Assembly: GCA_947570135.1 (NCBI GenBank)
Contig: CANOTP010000002.1
Coordinates: forward strand, 222,980 to 286,979
From: an uncultured Candidatus Melainabacteria bacterium
GTDB lineage: Bacteria > Cyanobacteriota > Vampirovibrionia > Gastranaerophilales > Gastranaerophilaceae
Direction of reading: 5' to 3'
DNA length: 64,000 nucleotides
In this document: positions 35,764 through 46,081 of the stretch, piece by piece
Layout of the letters: each line of letters begins with the position of its first letter
How positions within the stretch are numbered: the stretch's first letter is position 1
Notes under the pieces: model-generated
Told to the model about the DNA's origin: nothing
The model's input: the letters and a program-made list of their open reading frames with translations, nothing else
Databases searched by the model: none
Program-made: the position numbers and the translations under genes

Positions 35764-36945
35764 ATGAATATCAATAAAAATTATCAAAATGTCAGTGAAA
35801 GTTACTTATTTTCTACTGTGGCAAAAAAAGTTAACGAGTTTGCAGCTGCAAATCCTAATAAAAAGATTATTCGTTTGGGTATAGGAGATGTTACACTTCC
35901 TTTATGTAAGGCTGTAGTTGATGCAATTAAGTCTGCTGCTGATGAAATGGGTATAAAAGAAACTTTCAGAGGTTACGGTCCTGAGCAGGGTTATGACTTT
36001 TTGAAAACAAAATTACAGGATTATTATAAAAGTCATAATATTGAGTTGGATTTAGACGAAATCTTTATCTCTGACGGTGCAAAATCTGATTTAGGTAACA
36101 TTTTAGATTTGTTTGATGTTAATAATACAGTGCTTGTTCCTGATCCTGTTTATCCTGTTTACGTTGATACAAACGTTATGGCAGGAAGAAAGGTTGTTTA
36201 TGTTAACGCTAATGCCGATAACGATTTTCTACCGCTTCCTCCAAGCGATGTGAAGGCTGATATTATCTATTTGTGCTCCCCAAACAACCCGACAGGTGCG
36301 GTTTATAATAAAGAACAGTTAAAAGCCTGGGTAGATTACGCTAATGTTAATCACGCCGTAATCTTATTTGACTCAGCGTATGAATGCTTTATCACAGATG
36401 AAAATCTGCCAAGAAGTATTTTTGAGATTGAGGGTGCTAAAACCTGTGCGATTGAATTTTGTTCACTATCTAAAACTGCAGGTTTCACGGGTACAAGATG
36501 CGGTTACACGGTTGTACCGAAAACTCTTGAGTTTGACGGAGTTAAGCTTAACAAAATGTGGTTAAGACGTCAGACAACCAAGTTTAACGGTGTTCCATAT
36601 ATTATTCAAAGAGGTGCTGAGGCTGTATTTACACCAATCGGACAAAAGGAAATTCAGGAAAACTTAAGCTACTACAAAGAAAATGCCAAAATTATTTCTG
36701 AAACACTTAAAAAACACAATATTTGGCACATCGGCGGAAAACATTCACCTTACATTTGGTTAAGATGCCCGAATAATATGACATCTTGGGAATTTTTCGA
36801 TTATTTATTGGAAAATGTTCAGATTGTCGGAACCCCCGGTTCAGGATTCGGTAACAATGGAGAAGGATATTTCAGGTTAACATCTTTCGGAAGCCGTGAA
36901 AATACAATTGAAGCTTGTGAAAGACTTGATAAATTCTTAGGATAA
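35764..36945 (+). CDS. dapL: LL-diaminopimelate aminotransferase
   Basis: PLP enzyme converting tetrahydrodipicolinate directly to LL-diaminopimelate for lysine and peptidoglycan. Typical features: LGIGDVTLPLCKAV at the start, FRGYGPEQGYDFLK, SDGAKSDLGNI, VPDPVYPVYVD, CSPNNPTGAVY, and the PLP lysine in EFCSLSKTAGFTGTRCGY. The start at 35764 has GCAGGGAG upstream. 393 aa. The route is characteristic of cyanobacteria, plants and Chlamydia. Ends at a clear terminator. Confidence 0.93.
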   Translation: MNINKNYQNVSESYLFSTVAKKVNEFAAANPNKKIIRLGIGDVTLPLCKAVVDAIKSAADEMGIKETFRGYGPEQGYDFLKTKLQDYYKSHNIELDLDEIFISDGAKSDLGNILDLFDVNNTVLVPDPVYPVYVDTNVMAGRKVVYVNANADNDFLPLPPSDVKADIIYLCSPNNPTGAVYNKEQLKAWVDYANVNHAVILFDSAYECFITDENLPRSIFEIEGAKTCAIEFCSLSKTAGFTGTRCGYTVVPKTLEFDGVKLNKMWLRRQTTKFNGVPYIIQRGAEAVFTPIGQKEIQENLSYYKENAKIISETLKKHNIWHIGGKHSPYIWLRCPNNMTSWEFFDYLLENVQIVGTPGSGFGNNGEGYFRLTSFGSRENTIEACERLDKFLG

Positions 36946-36949
36946 ATTT

Positions 36950-36975
36950 AAAGGGTGGAATAACCGCCCTTTTTT
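36950..36975. terminator. terminator between dapL and rnhA
   Basis: AAAGGGTGG, loop AATAA, CCGCCC, T6, between convergent genes; one G-T pair in the stem. Confidence 0.8.
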
Positions 36976-36986
36976 AATTTTAATTT

Positions 36987-37463
36987 TTAATTTGTAAATC
37001 CTGTATCATCAAGCAGGTTTTCGCCGTTGTATGACGCTACTGCCATTTGGTCGCAGCGTTCGTTAAATTCGTGCCCCGCATGACCTTTTACCCAGATAAA
37101 TTTCACTTTATGCGGTTCTTTTGCTTTTAAAAGCCTTTGCCAAAGATCTTGGTTTTTGACAGGCTGTTTGTTTGAACCCTTCCAGCCCCGCTTAATCCAA
37201 CCGTCTATCCAGTTTTGGTTGAATGCATCGACAAGATATTTTGAGTCAGATGTAAGTTCGACTTCACACGGTTTTTTTAGTGCTTCAAGTCCGATAATTG
37301 CCGCCAGAAGCTCCATTCGATTGTTTGTCGTAACCTTAAATCCTTCTGTTATTTCTTTTTTATGAACAGTTCCGTTATCGTCCTGCGCTACAAGAATTGT
37401 TCCGTAACCGCCTTTGCCTGGGTTTCCGCTGCAAGCTCCGTCTGTGTATATTTTTACTAACAT
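36987..37463 (-). CDS. rnhA: ribonuclease HI
   Basis: Cuts RNA in RNA-DNA hybrids. Catalytic acids: D in [17 protein letters not shown] in [10 protein letters not shown] in [12 protein letters not shown], and the last Asp in the CDQMAVAS helix. [15 protein letters not shown] is the conserved C-terminal segment. 158 aa. AAAGGAG before ATG. Follows the helicase gene by about 36 bp on the same strand, so probably co-transcribed. Confidence 0.95.
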   Translation of the reverse strand: MLVKIYTDGACSGNPGKGGYGTILVAQDDNGTVHKKEITEGFKVTTNNRMELLAAIIGLEALKKPCEVELTSDSKYLVDAFNQNWIDGWIKRGWKGSNKQPVKNQDLWQRLLKAKEPHKVKFIWVKGHAGHEFNERCDQMAVASYNGENLLDDTGFTN

Positions 37464-37499
37464 TTTTTCTCCTTTGTCTTTTTGCGTGAGGCGGTGATT

Positions 37500-39506
37500 T
37501 TACCCCTCCTCGGTGATGTCCCAGACTTCTAAAATATCATCGGGGATTCCGTTTAAAAACCTGGACGGTTTTGATAATACCATATTCATTGCGTAATCGT
37601 ACATATCAACTGGGTATGTTATATAAAGATTGTTTTTTGCGCGTGTTGCAGCTACATACATTAGGCGTAATTCTTCGTCCATTTCTTCTTCTGAGTTAAA
37701 CGAATAAGCGCTCGGGAATCTTCCGTCAACCGCACCGATTATAAACACGCTGTCCCATTCTAAGCCTTTTGCTGAGTGAATTGTCGATATTGTAAGTGCT
37801 TCATCATCGGAATTTCTTTTATACATTCCTTCAACACTCGCATCAGGCGGCTCAAGTGCCATATCGCTTATAAAGTCTTCAAGGTTAGAGTATTGCCCTG
37901 CAAGGTATTGGAAATGGTCTAAATCTTTTTCGCGTTTTGCAAAATCGTCGTATTTGTCTTTTAATATCGGACGATAATAGGCAAGTACTTCTTCAACAAT
38001 GTTTGACGGAGTTTTTGTGGCGATAAGGTTTCTTAATTTATCTAATATTTTTAACATCGGAACAATGCTTGTTGATTTGTTTGATGGTAAAAGTTTTATA
38101 TCAGGGTTTAATTGTCCTTTAATTATCGGGATTACATTGTTAACCGTTGATGCCCCGACACCTTTTAACAAAAGCAGAATTCTTGTTAAACTTATTATAT
38201 CGTCAGGATTAATTATTACCCGTAAGTGCGCGATAATATCTTTTATATGCGCAGTTTCCATAAACTTTGGTCCGCCGAATTTTTGGTAAGGAATTGCGCG
38301 TTTTGACAGTTCAATTTCCAAAGAGTATGACATTCTTGCGTTTCTTGCAAGAACGCAAATGTCGGAAAGACTAATATCTTCATCAAGAAGTTCTAAAATT
38401 CTTTGGCAAATGAAATCCGCTTCCATTTGGGTGTCTTTAGCGCAAATCAGCGCAGGCACAATGGTTGATTCTATATTTGAAAACAGCGTTTTTGCGTATT
38501 TTTCTTTTGCTTTTGAAATAATTGTGTTTGTGAGTTTTAAGATATTTTGAGTGCTTCTGTAGTTTTGTTCAAGCTTAATTATTTTTGTCCCTTCAAACAT
38601 TTTCGGGAAATCAAGGATGTTTCTGTAGTTCGCGCCGCGAAATGAATAAATACTCTGTGCATCATCCCCGACTGCCATAATATTATTATGTTCTGAGGCA
38701 AGAAGTTTAATTACATCTGCTTGAAGCGTATTGGTGTCTTGATATTCGTCAACCATTATATATTGGTATTGGTTTGAAAGCTTTATTCTTAACTGCTCAT
38801 TGTTTTCAAGCAGCAGTTTTATATACAAAAGCAAGTCATCATAATCAAGCACCGAATTTTCACGCTTATATGCAACGTAAGCCTTGTGGATTTCTATAAT
38901 TTTATCTTCGCAGTGTGCAAATTGCGGGAACTCTTCTTCTATAATTTGTTTTGTCGGAGTTTCTTTATTTACGCTTTTTGAATAAATCTCGTGAATTGTG
39001 TGTTTTTTCGGGAAACGTTTTTCTTTTTTCGGGTAAAGCTGCCCTGTTATGTGGTTTATAATGTCTTCACAGTCTGATTTATCAAGGATTGTGAAATTAT
39101 TTTTAAGTTTTAAAAGTTTTGAGTATTTTCTTAAAATTACGTTTGCAAAAGAGTGGAAAGTTCCGCCTGCAACTTTCTCGCACCTGTCGTCAAGTACAAG
39201 AGTTGCTCGCGAAAGCATTTCCGCCGCAGCTTTTTTGGTAAATGTCAGAAGAAGAATGTTTTCAGGTTTAACACCGTCTTCAATAAGCCTTGCAACGCGG
39301 TATGTAAGGGTTTTGGTTTTACCTGAACCGGCACCTGCAATGACAAGTATCGGTCCTTGTTTAGAGGTTACGGCATCAAGTTGTGCGGGGTTTAAGTCTG
39401 TTTCATAGTTAACTTTATAATCACTTTTTACACTGTCGCGTTTTTTTAACACGTATTTTTTACGTGTCGGTTTTTTCTCTTCTGCTGTAATTATTTCATT
39501 TCCCAT
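37500..39506 (-). CDS. pcrA: UvrD/PcrA/Rep-type DNA helicase
   Basis: Superfamily 1A 3'-5' helicase for repair and replication restart. NPAQLDAV (Q motif), Walker A AGAGSGKTKTL, TFTKKAAAEM (Ia), VDEYQDTN (II), GDDAQSIYSFRGA (III), LEQNYRSTQNI (IV), STIHSAKGLEWDSVFI (V) and VAATRAKNNLYI (VI) are all present. About 668 aa. An ATG at 39506 lies seven bases after TATAAT with no ribosome-binding site, suggesting a leaderless start; a TTG 36 bases upstream is less likely. A basic N-terminal extension of about 45 residues precedes the Q motif. The symbol is by similarity only. Confidence 0.88.
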   Translation of the reverse strand: MGNEIITAEEKKPTRKKYVLKKRDSVKSDYKVNYETDLNPAQLDAVTSKQGPILVIAGAGSGKTKTLTYRVARLIEDGVKPENILLLTFTKKAAAEMLSRATLVLDDRCEKVAGGTFHSFANVILRKYSKLLKLKNNFTILDKSDCEDIINHITGQLYPKKEKRFPKKHTIHEIYSKSVNKETPTKQIIEEEFPQFAHCEDKIIEIHKAYVAYKRENSVLDYDDLLLYIKLLLENNEQLRIKLSNQYQYIMVDEYQDTNTLQADVIKLLASEHNNIMAVGDDAQSIYSFRGANYRNILDFPKMFEGTKIIKLEQNYRSTQNILKLTNTIISKAKEKYAKTLFSNIESTIVPALICAKDTQMEADFICQRILELLDEDISLSDICVLARNARMSYSLEIELSKRAIPYQKFGGPKFMETAHIKDIIAHLRVIINPDDIISLTRILLLLKGVGASTVNNVIPIIKGQLNPDIKLLPSNKSTSIVPMLKILDKLRNLIATKTPSNIVEEVLAYYRPILKDKYDDFAKREKDLDHFQYLAGQYSNLEDFISDMALEPPDASVEGMYKRNSDDEALTISTIHSAKGLEWDSVFIIGAVDGRFPSAYSFNSEEEMDEELRLMYVAATRAKNNLYITYPVDMYDYAMNMVLSKPSRFLNGIPDDILEVWDITEEG

Positions 39507-39639
39507 TGTCTTGATTATAGCTCGGTTTTTCAGGTGGTTCAAGTATATAATGTAAAGTTTTTATAATTTTGAACTATAGAGGTTCAAGTTTTGGTGTAAA
39601 TGTACCGATAGCTAAAGTGTGTAGAAAACGAGAGATATT

Positions 39640-40179
39640 ATGAAAAAGTTTTTGGTATTTTTATTTTCAATTTTGGTGGTATTTGTTTTTCAAATAAACA
39701 CAAATGCCGCTAATAATGAGTCTAATAAATGGTGGATGTACCCAAAACAACTGAGGGTTTATATTCCGCCAAATCACAAACGAACGGTTATGATGAAACA
39801 TGCTTTTGCCGAGTGGTCACGAGTAACGAGCGGGAAGCTTGCATTTAAGTATGTTCCGTCTCCTAATGTAGCTAAAATTAAGGTAATTTTTGTTGATAAA
39901 ATTCCGAATGCTGATAGAGAAATCGGGTTAACAAGGTTTAATTTTTCAGGCAGTGGAAAGCTATTGAGCGCAAATATTTTTATTGCGGAAAAAACTTCGA
40001 CAGGGCGTGCTTTGGGTAACGATTCGGTTTATACGGTAATGCTTCACGAAATCGGGCATGCAATGGGTATAAACGGGCATTCTAACGACCCTTTAAGTAT
40101 TATGTATCCGTACGAAGATGATGCGCAGGAGATTCTAAAATCCGATTTGAAAACCTTAGCTGAGATTTACGGCTGGTAA
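39640..40179 (+). CDS. secreted matrixin-like zinc protease, copy 1
   Basis: 179 aa with a signal peptide (KKFLVFLFSILVVFVFQINTNA|A). The zinc site is HEIGHAMGINGH (HExxHxxxxxH) followed by the Met-turn SIMYP, the metzincin M10 signature. The N-terminal part (LRVYIPPNHKRTVMMKHAFAEW) matches the substrate-binding strand and helix of matrixins. No propeptide cysteine switch is visible. First of a cluster of four paralogues; the next starts 10 bp later and is probably co-transcribed. Confidence 0.88.
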   Translation: MKKFLVFLFSILVVFVFQINTNAANNESNKWWMYPKQLRVYIPPNHKRTVMMKHAFAEWSRVTSGKLAFKYVPSPNVAKIKVIFVDKIPNADREIGLTRFNFSGSGKLLSANIFIAEKTSTGRALGNDSVYTVMLHEIGHAMGINGHSNDPLSIMYPYEDDAQEILKSDLKTLAEIYGW

Positions 40180-40189
40180 GGAGTTTGTA

Positions 40190-40747
40190 ATGAAAAAAGT
40201 TTTACTTGTATTAATGTTGATATTTTTAACGGGGTTTAATGCTGTATTTGCTGATGCAGGTTGGGAGAATCCGAAATCAATAAGAACTTATATTGAACCA
40301 AATGATAAAAAAATGATGATGAAACAGGCTTTTGCAAAATGGACTCAGCTTACAAACGGAAAGATTGTTTTTAAGTATGTAACTTCACCTGATGATGCTC
40401 AAATTAAAGTAAAATTTGTTAAAGATGCCTCAAAAGATATGAAAAATTTAGAACAGGCAATTGGGGTTACACATGCAACATTTGCTGTACTGCCTTCAAG
40501 AAAAGTCGTACTTAATACAGCGACAATTGAAATTGCAGATCATGCTCCCGGCAGTACAGGTAAATTGATGCTAAAAGACAGAATTTTTCGGGTAATGGTT
40601 CATGAAATCGGTCATGCAATAGGGTTTCTGGGTACCCATGCACATTCTTCAGATAGGCAAAGTATTATGTTTCCTGCCGCAGTCAGCCGTAACCAGGATG
40701 TTACTCAAAATGATTTGAACTTTCTGGCAAAACTTTATGGTTGGTAA
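40190..40747 (+). CDS. secreted matrixin-like zinc protease, copy 2
   Basis: 185 aa: signal peptide (KKVLLVLMLIFLTGFNAVFA|D), then YIEPNDKKMMMKQAFAKWTQ, zinc motif HEIGHAIGFLGTHAH and Met-turn SIMFP. The spacing to the third zinc histidine is one or two residues longer than in copy 1 (GFLGTHAH), so either of two histidines may serve. AAGGAG before ATG. Likely in an operon with copy 1. Confidence 0.86.
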   Translation: MKKVLLVLMLIFLTGFNAVFADAGWENPKSIRTYIEPNDKKMMMKQAFAKWTQLTNGKIVFKYVTSPDDAQIKVKFVKDASKDMKNLEQAIGVTHATFAVLPSRKVVLNTATIEIADHAPGSTGKLMLKDRIFRVMVHEIGHAIGFLGTHAHSSDRQSIMFPAAVSRNQDVTQNDLNFLAKLYGW

Positions 40748-40756
40748 GTAGAGTTA

Positions 40757-41079
40757 ATGAAGAAGATTTTAGCGATAACTGTTCTGTTTTTAAGTTTATG
40801 TTTCATTGTCCGAGAAAGCTTAAATACATATTTCTTTTGTTTAATAAAATATCTTATGCGCATATATATTTTTCTAAAGAATACTCATTTGGCTGTACTC
40901 TTAGCCGTGAAGCGATGTTAGATGTTATGATTCACGAGGTAGGTCATGCAATCGGGTATTCAGGACATTATGCCAATACTGACCGCATAATGTACAGGTT
41001 AGCTGCACTGCTGTGAAAAATACTCAAATCGGATATTGAAAATTTAGAAAAAGTTATGGTTGGAAATATGTATTATTAA
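40757..41079 (+). pseudogene. matrixin-like protease, broken copy 3
   Basis: Begins with a signal peptide frame at 40757 (MKKILAITVLFLSLCFIV), loses most of the N-terminal domain, and continues in another frame with the zinc motif MIHEVGHAIGYSGHYA and a Met-turn remnant RIMYR. A second frame change gives the usual C-terminal helix (KILKSDIENLEKV) ending at 41079. Internal deletion and two frame changes: dead copy. Confidence 0.75.
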
Positions 41080-41651
41080 TGATTAATTCTTCTGTCTTTC
41101 CAAGACCAACCGTTTACATGGTAGAATTTAACCGTATCAATATTTAGGATTTGTTGAGTTTCGGTGATTTGTGAATACATAATGCTTGATTTTTTACGGT
41201 CGTTATGCGGCATTCCAAGTGCATGTCCGACTTCGTGAAGCATCGTTGTATAAATATAATTACGAGAGTATTTTTTTATATCTTTGCCTTTTGTTGCAAT
41301 ACGGATTTCGGCTTTTGTAATTTTATTACCACTGGTTTGTATGTTGTATGAAGCTATTGGACTTTCCGAGCCGCTTTCTTTTTCTGTGAATACAACATCA
41401 ATATCGGCAGGTCCTTTTGCAACATAATTAAATTTAATTTTGTTTGAACTTAATGATTGCCATTTTGAGAATGCTCTTTTTAGTGATTCTGCGTAAGGGT
41501 CTTTCGGTATATAAACATTTATCGGTGATTTTTGCCAGTGCGGAGGAGTTGCCCTGAGTTCTGATGCAGGTGTCATTGCTATTGCGGCTGCTGCAAATAT
41601 AAATAAAAATCCTAATATAAATACTGTTACCGTAAAAAATCTTTTTAACAT
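41076..41651 (-). CDS. secreted matrixin-like zinc protease, copy 4
   Basis: 191 aa on the opposite strand, facing the other copies. Signal peptide (LKRFFTVTVFILGFLFIFAAAAIA|M), INVYIPKDPYAESLKRAFSKW, zinc motif HEVGHALGMPHNDRKKSSIMY, in which HxxxHxxGxxH is the tightest match to M10 here. A WSWKDRRINH tail. Divergent sequence suggests a different substrate range from copies 1 and 2. GGAAAA before ATG. Confidence 0.87.
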   Translation of the reverse strand: MLKRFFTVTVFILGFLFIFAAAAIAMTPASELRATPPHWQKSPINVYIPKDPYAESLKRAFSKWQSLSSNKIKFNYVAKGPADIDVVFTEKESGSESPIASYNIQTSGNKITKAEIRIATKGKDIKKYSRNYIYTTMLHEVGHALGMPHNDRKKSSIMYSQITETQQILNIDTVKFYHVNGWSWKDRRINH

Positions 41652-41702
41652 ACCATTTTCCTTTTTTTTAAATTATACAGTATTTTAGCCTAAAACACAA
41701 GG

Positions 41703-41900
41703 TTATATAATGTTGTATCTGATAGCAGCAGAAAGAATTTGAATTGTTCTGGAGATTTTGAGTTTTTTAAAAATGTTACGTTTAATTTTATTAAAATCTT
41801 TTATATCCAGTTCGTACCAATCAATTATTGCAGGAGAATTATGTCCGCAGATAAGCATATTCATAATATCTTTTTCAATATCAGTGAGATTTATATGCAT
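41703..41900 (-). CDS. stand-alone LuxR-type HTH protein, second of a pair
   Basis: About 65 aa; LTDIEKDIMNMLICGHNSPAI with KIKRNIFKKLKISRTIQIL is a GerE/LuxR helix-turn-helix with no receiver or sensor domain. ATG at 41900 has AGGTGA from the end of the previous gene as ribosome-binding site; a GTG at 41909 would overlap that stop. It probably binds DNA as a dimer or with its partner gene product. Confidence 0.6.
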   Translation of the reverse strand: MHINLTDIEKDIMNMLICGHNSPAIIDWYELDIKDFNKIKRNIFKKLKISRTIQILSAAIRYNII

Positions 41901-41905
41901 AATAT

Positions 41906-42139
41906 TCACCTGTCAATCTCGATTTTTATCAGGTCGTTTGCAAATGCGAAAAAAACAAGTTGTCTTCGATTTTTCAGTTCAAGCTCTTTTAAAAGTTTTC
42001 GCACTGTGTATAAAAGCTTATTTTTATTTCTTGAATAGTATTTATTGGCAATTTCCGTATAAGTTAACCCTGATAATAATAAATAAAATATCTGACAATT
42101 TTGTAGATAAAACATTTCAGAACCCACATCAAATTTCAT
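41906..42139 (-). CDS. stand-alone LuxR-type HTH protein, first of a pair
   Basis: 77 aa. The SGLTYTEIANKYYSRNKNKL / YTVRKLLKELELKNRRQLVF stretch reads as a LuxR helix-turn-helix with a basic recognition helix. No signal or sensor domain. GGGAGGG before ATG. Its end runs into the second HTH gene. Divergent from an XRE-type regulator across about 160 bp, suggesting a small regulatory node. Confidence 0.6.
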   Translation of the reverse strand: MKFDVGSEMFYLQNCQIFYLLLSGLTYTEIANKYYSRNKNKLLYTVRKLLKELELKNRRQLVFFAFANDLIKIEIDR

Positions 42140-42300
42140 TAATATACCCTCCCTTTCTTTTTTTCATTTTCATTATAATTTTTTAAAATATTTAATTCTT
42201 AATAATATTTCCGTATAGGCAAAAATGTTTTACTATCGGTCAAAATGGTATATACTCAAAGACAATAGATAGATTAAGCGATTCGGTTTAATGTATAAAT

Positions 42301-42642
42301 ATGACTTTGAAGAAGTTATTTGGTAAAAATTTAAAACTGATAAGAGAAAGTTACGGCTTAACACAACAAGAGTTTGCAGAGCTTGTAAATATGCAGCTTA
42401 ATTCAATAGGTCAGATTGAAATCGGATATAAAGGTGTATCATTTACTACACTTGAAATATTTTCTCAAAAGTTGAATTTAGAATATCGTGATTTCTTTGA
42501 TTTTCAACCTGACATCCAACCTAAAAATATGTTATCAGCTTCTATTATAAATGAAATTCAAAGTCTTGATTCTGATACTCAAAAATTTATTTTAATTTTT
42601 ATAAAAGGCTTGGTTAAGTTATTAAAACAGAAAAGGTTTTAA
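42301..42642 (+). CDS. XRE-family transcription regulator
   Basis: 113 aa. Helix-turn-helix at residues 9-62: LKLIRESYGLTQQEFAELVNM, GQIEIGYKGVSFTTLEIFSQKL. The C-terminal 40 residues (NEIQSLDSDTQKFILIFIKG) are helical and may dimerise. Similar small HTH_3 proteins are often chromosomal housekeeping or prophage repressors. An AT-rich 160-base gap lies before it; I see no convincing palindrome there. Confidence 0.8.
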   Translation: MTLKKLFGKNLKLIRESYGLTQQEFAELVNMQLNSIGQIEIGYKGVSFTTLEIFSQKLNLEYRDFFDFQPDIQPKNMLSASIINEIQSLDSDTQKFILIFIKGLVKLLKQKRF

Positions 42643-42683
42643 GTAATTTTGTGCTAATATTATCAGCATAAGGAAAACCATTT

Positions 42684-43244
42684 ATGAGCGAAAAAGAAAA
42701 GATGATTAACGGTGATAATTACATGCCGTTTTGTGAGTTACTGGAAAAAGACAGGTTTCGAGCAAAGACTTTATGTATGAAATACAATACTCTCACTCCC
42801 GATAAGAAAGATGAAAAACAAAAGATTTTATCTGAGTTATTGGGTAACGCAGGGGAGAACAGTGTTATCGAGCCGAATTTTTTCTGTGATTACGGGTATA
42901 ATATTGAGTTTAACGGATTTGTTTATGTTAACCATAACAGTGTTTTTCTTGATTGTGCAAAGATAAAAGTCGGTGCTGATACATTTATCGGACCAAATTG
43001 CGGTTTTTATACGGCGATTCATCCAATTAATGCCAAGGAGCGTATTAAAGGAATAGAATCAGCAAAACCTATTACGATTGGCAATGGTGTATGGCTCGGA
43101 GGAAATGTAGTTGTCCTGCCCGGAGTTAGTATTGGTGACAGATCAGTAATCGGTGCCGGTTCTGTAGTGACAAAAGATATTCCGTCTGATGTTGTGGCTG
43201 TCGGTAATCCTTGCAGAGTAATTAAACAAATAGAAAAATTATAA
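42684..43244 (+). CDS. maltose O-acetyltransferase / NodL-type hexapeptide acetyltransferase
   Basis: Acetyl-CoA-dependent sugar acetyltransferase. N-terminal Mac domain (KMINGDNYMPFCELLEKDR), then a left-handed beta-helix built from hexapeptides (VFLDCAKIKVGADTFIGPNC, ITIGNGVWLGGNVVVLPGVS) with the catalytic His in YTAIHPIN. Ending SVVTKDIPSDVVAVGNPCRV is the standard Maa/LacA finish. 186 aa, normal. Substrate could be glucose, maltose or a surface glycan. It may be transcribed with the upstream XRE gene. Confidence 0.9.
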   Translation: MSEKEKMINGDNYMPFCELLEKDRFRAKTLCMKYNTLTPDKKDEKQKILSELLGNAGENSVIEPNFFCDYGYNIEFNGFVYVNHNSVFLDCAKIKVGADTFIGPNCGFYTAIHPINAKERIKGIESAKPITIGNGVWLGGNVVVLPGVSIGDRSVIGAGSVVTKDIPSDVVAVGNPCRVIKQIEKL

Positions 43245-43359
43245 TATTTAATTTTAATGCCAATTGTTAATTTTTTGTTTATTTTTTAAGGAATTTAAAA
43301 AAACGATGTTATAACAATAATATAAAATAATAAAAAAATATTGTTAGTAAAGGAGATAA

Positions 43360-45210
<1,851 letters not shown>

Positions 45211-45230
45211 GTTGCATAAACATATTTAAG

Positions 45231-45266
45231 AAGCGGTCGGGCAAAATTTGCCCGACCGCTTCTTTA
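45231..45266 (+). terminator. rho-independent terminator after dnaK
   Basis: AAGCGGTCGGGCAAA / TTTGCCCGACCGCTT long stem, short loop, then TCTTT. Its 3' end is only five bases before the TATAAT of the pilin gene that follows. Confidence 0.85.
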
Positions 45267-45270
45267 GTGT

Positions 45271-45276
45271 TATAAT
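45271..45276 (+). promoter_or_regulatory. -10 box of the poly-G pilin gene
   Basis: TATAAT at 45271-45276, 27 bases before the ATG at 45303, just after the dnaK terminator. The same TATAAT-to-ATG layout precedes the copy at 63916. Confidence 0.5.
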
Positions 45277-45286
45277 TAAACAAAAG

Positions 45287-45356
45287 AAAAGGAGAAAAAA
45301 GTATGAAAAATCAAGCTATGACTAGAAATTCGGGGGGGGTAACTTTTTAAGCTCCT
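45287..45356 (+). repeat. poly-G leader module, copy B (8 G)
   Basis: AAAAGGAGAAAAAAGT, ATG at 45303, leader MKNQAMTRNS, eight G (45332-45339), TAACTTTTTAAGCTCC. Nearly identical to copy C at 63902-63969, and close to copy A at 4965-5028. Confidence 0.9.
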
Positions 45357-46036
45357 CAGCATTTACACTCGCGGAGGTATTAATTACCCTAGGGATTATC
45401 GGGGTTGTTGCGGCTATTACAATTCCCGGACTTATTACCACTCACCAAAAACAAGCTGCTGCAATTCAATTAAAAGAAGCCTATGTTATACTTACTAATG
45501 CTGCACGCATGGCAAATAATGATGAAGAATTAGTTTTTACCCCGCCTGAAACGTATCAGGATGCACTTTATGAACACGATAAATACAAAATCTTTGCAAC
45601 ATACTTTGCTCCATATATGAAAGGAGTAACGCACGTACAACAACGTAACCCTAAATGGAATATCAAGACTCCTGCGGGAAAAGAAGTGTTATTTGATTTT
45701 GGTAAAGAATGTCATTGTCTTAATAACGGCATGTGTTTTTATATGATGAATCACGGTACTAATTATTTTTATCTGGGTGTAGATTTAAACGGACAATCAG
45801 GACCTAACAGGGTTGGACGAGATGTTTTTTATTTTGCATTGCACTTTACAAATAATGGTATAACGGTTGATGAAAAAACTTACGGATATAATAAAATGAC
45901 TAACTTATACGAAGGTTACACAGACTCTTCAGGCGGCGGTTGTAATAAAACTGATACAAAGTGGTCTAATGGAGCTACCTGCACCGCGATTATTATGCAT
46001 AATAATTGGAAAATCCCTGCGGATTATCCGTGGTAA
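45303..46036 (+). CDS. type IV pilin-like protein, poly-G tract, currently out of frame (OFF)
   Basis: With eight G the ATG frame stops after 15 codons (TAA 45348-45350). One more G (or two fewer) joins the leader to an intact pilin: SGGGNFLSSSAFTLAEVL, ITLGIIGVVAA, about 245 aa in all, with A|F prepilin cleavage site, helical N-terminus, and C-terminal motif VDLNGQSGPNRVGRDVFYF and cysteines. Between the frame's TAG (45323) and the pilin core there is no start codon, so the 8-G form should give no full protein. Expected product is exported by the type IV pilus or type II secretion machinery. Switching by G-tract slippage, a slippage-decoded frameshift, or a base-count error in the sequence are the three explanations. 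Confidence 0.75.
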
Positions 46037-46069
46037 AATTTACACCTATGAAAAATTTTTAAATAGTGT

Positions 46070-46081
46070 TATAATCAATTT
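46070..46081 (+). promoter_or_regulatory. -10 box six bases before the kinase ATG
   Basis: TATAAT (46070-46075), CAATTT, ATG; no ribosome-binding site. Probable leaderless mRNA. Confidence 0.5.

Noticed and set aside
45509..46036. A separate 175-aa gene starting at the ATG at 45509
   Set aside because: No ribosome-binding site, and it is in the same frame as the FTLAE pilin core upstream. It is the C-terminal part of the poly-G pilin.
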